From Amaurobius ferox (lineage: Eukaryota > Arthropoda > Arachnida > Araneae > Amaurobiidae): a stretch of DNA of 64,000 nucleotides. The stretch covers positions 51,617,020 through 51,681,019 of the forward strand of contig OX578153.1 in assembly GCA_951213105.1 (NCBI GenBank), given 5' to 3'. Positions 59,711-64,000 of this stretch are shown piece after piece (positions within the stretch are counted from its first letter, which is position 1; each line of letters opens with the position of its first letter). The notes beneath the pieces were generated by a model that ran no database searches, was not told the origin of the DNA, and saw nothing but the letters and a program-made list of their open reading frames with translations. The position numbers and the translations under genes were made by a program.

Positions 59711-59714
59711 TTAA

Positions 59715-60166
59715 CACTAGAACGAAGGATATTTTGAGCTACCTAGAACGACCGGCAGCGGTCAGTTTGAATTATTATAAAACCTAGAATAATTTTCTTC
59801 TGTGTTTTCAATAACTTTAAGAAAATAAGAAAGCCGACGTGGTGGTCGAGCGGTCAAGGCGAGCGTTTCCAAGGAATCGTTCGACCTCCGCGTTGTGGGT
59901 TCGAGTCCCACGTAAGGCATGGATGTTGTGTTATTGGGCGCAATGTGTTCCGTCCCCCTCTGGTGTGTCCGTCCTAGGACGGCTAAATAGCTCACGTTCT
60001 GGCCGATGTATAGGTGAATGATGAGAGTCAAGTACCTGGCCATTTGATTAAAAAAAAAATAAATAGAAAAGTCATAAAATTTCAATGGGCTGGGATTAGC
60101 CGTTTTGGAGGAATCTTTTCTCAAAGTAGTTATGCGGTCAAAATGACCGCTTCCGTCGTTCTAGTG
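59715..60166. mobile_element. piggyBac-like MITE with a SINE inside
   Basis: The ends cactagaacgaagg and the reverse complement of ccgtcgttctagtg form inverted termini, flanked by TTAA at 59711-59714 and 60167-60170, the hallmark target duplication of piggyBac. Subterminal gcggtcaaaatgaccgc (60134-60150) is a palindrome, with a partial partner at 59757-59770. The interior is interrupted by a tRNA-derived SINE. Without the SINE the element would be about 225 bp, too short for a transposase. Confidence 0.9.
59833..60059 (+). mobile_element. tRNA-Ser-derived SINE, ~227 bp
   Basis: The first 86 nt (59833-59918) read as a class II tRNA. It has an A-box around tggtcgagcggtcaaggcg, a B-box gggttcgagtccc and pairing GCC...GGC ends. 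The remainder has a palindrome ccgtcctaggacgg (59970-59983) and ends in a ten-base A run. It is a different family from the SINEs at 929, 25459 and 50625. A target duplication could not be separated from the A-rich flanks. Confidence 0.88.
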
Positions 60167-60170
60167 TTAA

Positions 60171-62355
60171 ATTAGTGATGATATATTTAACCGGTTAATC
60201 GGTTTAAGACCGCAGCTTTACATAACCGGTTGTTAAAATATATACCCGATTAACCGAAAGTATAATATTATATTGAACATATATATGACTTTTATCCATG
60301 ACAGCTTGAAGAAGGAAAAAGAAAAAAAAATGGGTTACATTAATTTCACTGGAGATACATACAACAAAAATATTAAAATATTTACCAGAATTATATATTT
60401 ATTTTATTAAATAAAATGATCCTAACCTTATCGTTATTTGCAATAACCATATTTCTTTTGCATACGACGTTTTTAAATAACATTTTCTTTTTACAATTGC
60501 GATGAAAGCGGGGCTGATCATAGACGGAAGCGATATCAAGAGGGGGTCCGTTCCCCAATTTTCTTTTAAGGAGGTGAACATGGAAAGTTAAAAATAATGA
60601 TAAAAGTTTGCAGGGGATCCCCCACAATTTGCAGGTGTTGTTTTATTTAATGTTTTGATTGTTTTCTGCGAAAATTATAATCTCCGCTTCACTTGTGAAG
60701 TTTATGTTACAAACTATGGAACTTTAACAGAAAGCATTTCTTGCTTAGAAGTAGATCACCCAAATACAATTTCCACGTACGAGGGGAGATGCAGACATTT
60801 GTAGATATGTTATGCATTACGGTTGGAAAATACATTAACAGGTTGACAAAAAAATAATAAAATAAATGAATACCGAAAATTACTAACCGGTCGAATACTG
60901 ATGAAATTATAAAAGAATATTCTATTTCTAATATATGATACGCTAATTCGATCATGAGTTATATAGTTCACACCTAACAGGCTAACAAATATGCAGTGGT
61001 GCAACAGAATGTAGTATAACACCGCCATACCATATTCCCAACTAAAACCCTGCTCTAGTTAAAATGCATAAGACAATAGAAATAACATTATTGATTACCA
61101 TTACTATTATCACCGTAATCACTCTTGAGTATTATAGTGTAATTGATAATGCGGGGGAGGGTATAAGATGAAGGGGCATGACCTGCTTTGACCAGAATTT
61201 GCTAATCAGGAGGGTGTCCCTTCCTAACATAATCGAAATGTATTCGAGAAGTCTTAAAACTTATATAACCACCAACGTATCGAATTTGGAAGTTTTCAGG
61301 AAAACAATGCTTTCCCTGTGCAATAAAATGAGAAATTTATAAATTTTAAAATAAAACCACATATGCAAAATCACAATAAACTTGTATAAATGTTTTGCAA
61401 TTATGGAAAGACTTCTACAAAATATGATACGATTAGTATGGACAAAAGTGGACCTTTACAATATGGAACGTCGATGTTTGAAAATGTAAATTACGTAAGA
61501 TGTTTTTAAAGATTATAATGCTCCCATACTTGAGTTAATACCACTAAAATATTTAAGTTGTAACTTTGTTATTTTCTTGTGTTTAAATTCCATGAATTTG
61601 TATATTGATCAGTTCATGTAAAATATATTTTTGAACATTACTTTAAATTCCAATTTTTAAGCGTCTGTAACGTTCAAAACGAGATTTGCAGCAACAGAGA
61701 AATGTGTTCTAACTTGATCTAACTCTATGGTTAGAATGACACAAGTGGTAAAATTGCCATCGAGCAAAAAACATCTTAAAGCAGAAATTATAATATTATT
61801 TTTCTGGTGGAAAGAATTATTTTAAATTCAAATAAAATCAATTTTATCAATGTCCACATCTGGCAAAATATTAAATGCTCAATATTACATTAAAGCGACT
61901 TTAATCTGTAATAATTGATTAGCCAAATTTTACAGTATTGGTTTAATGTCTCATTAATGATGCTATTAACACCACAGCTAAATAACTCGAATTTGGGGTA
62001 TTTTGAGTTACTTTTATATAGTACGTATTCAGTTTTTTACGATCCTTTCAATGATATACCTGCGTAAGTACTTTTGTGAAAATAATAAGGCAAAAACACC
62101 AAAATGTAGTGATAATTATTAAAGGAGGAAGAGGAGAGTATTAAATTTGGTTGAAATAATATTTTAGTAATTAACAGTTAGGTTAATTCGGGCCCAAAAT
62201 CGTAATAGTGTGCACAAAGTCCTGCGTCCAAGATATAACCCACCTGTTGTACAGTAATAAACCTAATTTCTAAAGCTAATTCCTAAAATTCCTAATTCCT
62301 ACCTTTGAATAAACCCAATTCCTAAAAGATAAGTACTAAAACTACTTATTAAAGA
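60171..62355. other. Long AT-rich stretch, no gene recognised
   Basis: I scanned both strands. Near 60185-60250 the words accggttaatcggtt and accggttgttaaa form a small palindromic zone. Open frames on the minus strand (60391-61028) have no recognisable domain. Confidence 0.35.
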
Positions 62356-62358
62356 CAC

Positions 62359-62590
62359 CTTTGATTTTTCTCACATAATAATTTATTTCAACAAACATAT
62401 ACTTATGTTAAAAATTATCAATTATTAATTTCACAATTACCACGCAGAAAAGTTTGTTGTTTCAAATTCACCTTCGATTTTTGGCACATAATTATTTATT
62501 TCAACAAACATATACGCTTGTTAAAATTTTTCAATTACTAATTTCCCAATTACTATAGAAAAAAGTTTGATGTTTTTCAAATTCCAGAAA
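62359..62590. repeat. ~115-bp direct duplication
   Basis: Two adjacent copies share cttgttaaaa-type words, 'cacataattatttatttcaa' and caaacatatac, each ending in 'agaaaaaagtttg'. The second starts near 62471. Confidence 0.85.
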
Positions 62591-62594
62591 GTGA

Positions 62595-63300
62595 GCTGTC
62601 TGATAACGAGTGTAAATCATTTTGCAATTATTAGGTAGTTTCTGTAAACAGTTTAATTAATAAAATATTATTTCAATGCATACGGAGTTGTAATTGCTGT
62701 TTAATTTTTCATAATACTATAACTAGATACATTTTGTAAACTTAAAATTGATTTTCTGAGGGAAAACTCTAATTTCAAGTTACATAGTCCTCAGATTCTG
62801 AGAGATTTGAAAAAATGTCCCGAAACTTTTACGTTATAGCTTTCTTTGCTCACAGAAGTACACTGAATTAGTAAAAATGTTTCAGAATTATGAACAATAA
62901 GTCCTACAAAGGAAAGATAAAACATAAATTTGTAAAACAGACAGTGAACTTCTTTATAAAATGCAAACAAAATTTCCATGTTAAATTCTAATAATCTGGG
63001 AGACCTATGTTTGTCTGAGATTAAAGCTTAATTATTCCTATTAATTGTATGCGTCATCATGGGCGCCCATAGAACTTTTTCCAGGGGGTGGGGGAAATTT
63101 AAGAATTATACATACAGTATGGCCAAAAAATCAGTTACATGACAATAATAAAAATCAAATTGTAATCGAGACTTTGATATCATTCAATATTTAAGAAATG
63201 TTTCTTTTTATTTTACTTTGATGTCCGCCATTGTGATTTTAAACTAGAGGGAATCTCCCCCACCCCTCCCGTTCTTGCCCTTTCCTATATAGCACCTATA
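62595..63300. other. AT-rich region upstream of the terminal exon
   Basis: It includes atgggcgcccatagaac with a G-rich run (63058-63090) and a C-rich run (63255-63272). No coding exon was recognised. Confidence 0.35.
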
Positions 63301-63482
63301 TCTGTCAGTGAGAAATCATAGACATCAAAGGCTGAGGACCTTGTTTTTCAAGCATTTAAATCACAACAAACTCGCCAATAGAGCGCTCAATTTCATCAAA
63401 TGGCAACCCCGTATATTCTCTCATTCAAATCTTTATTATTTTTCTTCCTTTAGCAACGATGTGGTGATCCGAGGAAAAATCT

Positions 63483-63488
63483 TCAGTC
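63483..63488 (+). promoter_or_regulatory. Candidate arthropod initiator (Inr)
   Basis: TCAGTC matches the arthropod Inr consensus TCAGTY and lies ~145 bp upstream of the chosen start codon. A second TCAGT is at 63305-63309, with a TATATA word at 63286 that is too close (21 bp) for a canonical TATA box. Neither choice can be confirmed from sequence alone. Confidence 0.2.
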
Positions 63489-63628
63489 TCTCACAAACTG
63501 TTCTCTTTCGCGTTCAACCGGTAGTCGGATGCTTCACTGGACTTACTCACCGGATTCTCAGACTCTCATCCGGACTTTATGGCCGGACATTCACTGCTGA
63601 TGCCCCTAGTTGTATGGAATGGTGCCGA

Positions 63629-63808
63629 ATGTTTTCCCTGAGAGCGGTCATGTGTGTGGTGCTGCTGTGCTACGGACTCCAAAGTGTGGTGCCGGACACT
63701 ATGCCGGACGAACAGTCAATGTCCAGCAGAGACAAAAAGTTACAGGAGTTGTTAAGGTCGCTGGATGCCTATTCTACAGAACTAGAGCCGAAATTGCCTC
63801 TCACAAAG
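63629..63808 (+). CDS. First coding exon of a predicted secreted peptide or protein (partial gene)
   Basis: Sixty codons from ATG at 63629 to a possible splice donor AAAG|GTAAAA at 63808/63809, in phase 0. The first ~22 residues form a signal peptide: a short basic N-terminus (MFSLRAV), a hydrophobic core (MCVVLLCYGL) and QSVVP before a likely cleavage site. An acidic segment DTMPDEQS and a charged, helix-like stretch RDKKLQELLRSLDAYSTELE follow. An in-frame ATG 15 bases upstream (63614, MEWCR) is an alternative start, and the frame is open back to 63308, but only the later start gives a clean signal peptide. If unspliced, seven more residues precede a stop at 63830. The layout (signal peptide, short acidic spacer, early intron) is common in preprohormones and other secreted peptides. 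No mature peptide, dibasic site with amidation glycine or cysteine pattern is visible in this exon, so I do not name a family. GC content rises sharply here relative to the flanks. Confidence 0.55.
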
Positions 63809-64000
63809 GTAAAATTTGATCTCCAATTTTGAAGGCATGTCCTGTATCAAGGATTCCTAAAAATCTTTTAATGTGGGCGAAATATTTTAACAAATGCCAT
63901 CCGTGCTTTTGTCTAGCCAGTTTCTACCGATTTCAGGAAACTGGTTGTTAATATATTAATGAATTCGGAAACAGATTGTGAATTGACTGAAATAAATGCA
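63809..64000 (+). other. Probable start of intron 1 after the terminal exon
   Basis: AT-rich sequence after a GTAAAA donor, running off the window with no acceptor seen. Confidence 0.35.

Noticed and set aside
59833..59918. Functional tRNA-Ser gene
   Set aside because: It is followed by a SINE body and A tail, and the stems are imperfect; it is the head of a SINE.
1..64000. CRISPR array, prophage or bacterial operon
   Set aside because: Repeats lack regular short spacers, and no bacterial gene order or ribosome binding sites are present; the sequence is eukaryotic.

Overview
This is AT-rich, intergenic or intronic DNA from an animal, most likely an arthropod. I lean towards a chelicerate such as a spider, but only from the repeat mix, so that placing is weak. 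Almost everything that can be recognised is mobile DNA or tandem repeats, much of it nested. I see no bacterial gene organisation, no CRISPR array and no intact multi-exon gene. The only plausible host gene is a first coding exon with a signal peptide at the extreme right end (63629-63808), which must continue beyond the window.

Layout. 1-12 kb: a 142-bp satellite at the left edge, a tRNA-headed SINE (929-1208), several decayed tandem repeats, a possible LINE 3' tail, and a TGACGT-rich MITE (9144-9507). 10.6-16.3 kb: two copies of repeat family A, the second split by a complete 1317-bp Tc1-like DNA transposon with a frameshifted transposase. 17.9-24 kb: two family B elements in opposite orientation, one of them inserted into the first unit of a four-unit head-to-tail array of family C. 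25-36 kb: a 5S-headed SINE, a solo LTR, a third family B copy and two family D copies. 37.6-41.3 kb: a BEL/Pao integrase fragment amplified as 535-bp tandem units, the last carrying a 5'-truncated LINE. 42-45.3 kb: two partial Penelope-like elements (RT plus GIY-YIG) facing outward around a 42-bp minisatellite, inside a ~150-bp tandem array. 48-57.6 kb: more family D and A, a 5S-headed SINE with perfect target duplications, the second CRE-like MITE, a second dead Tc1 element and a foldback element. 58-60.2 kb: a non-autonomous hAT and a TTAA-flanked piggyBac-like MITE that hosts a tRNA-Ser-derived SINE.

The most unusual signal is a set of very short insertions (46-58 bp), each with its own 13-20 bp target duplication, at 31538, 54510, 57057 and 57611. 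They match the last ~57 nt of the SINE family seen at 929, 25459 and 50625. That tail folds into a hairpin whose stem pairs change together between copies. Three of the four begin at the same nucleotide, so they look like a discrete mobile hairpin module rather than random truncations. Also notable: the longer SINEs combine a 5S rRNA head with a tRNA-like segment that has lost its B box. Families A-D share a microsatellite core (GTCT or CA type); B-D also have inverted end blocks and terminal hairpins, suggesting Helentron/Helitron2-associated non-autonomous elements (HINEs). All element calls are from reading the sequence; no database search was possible.
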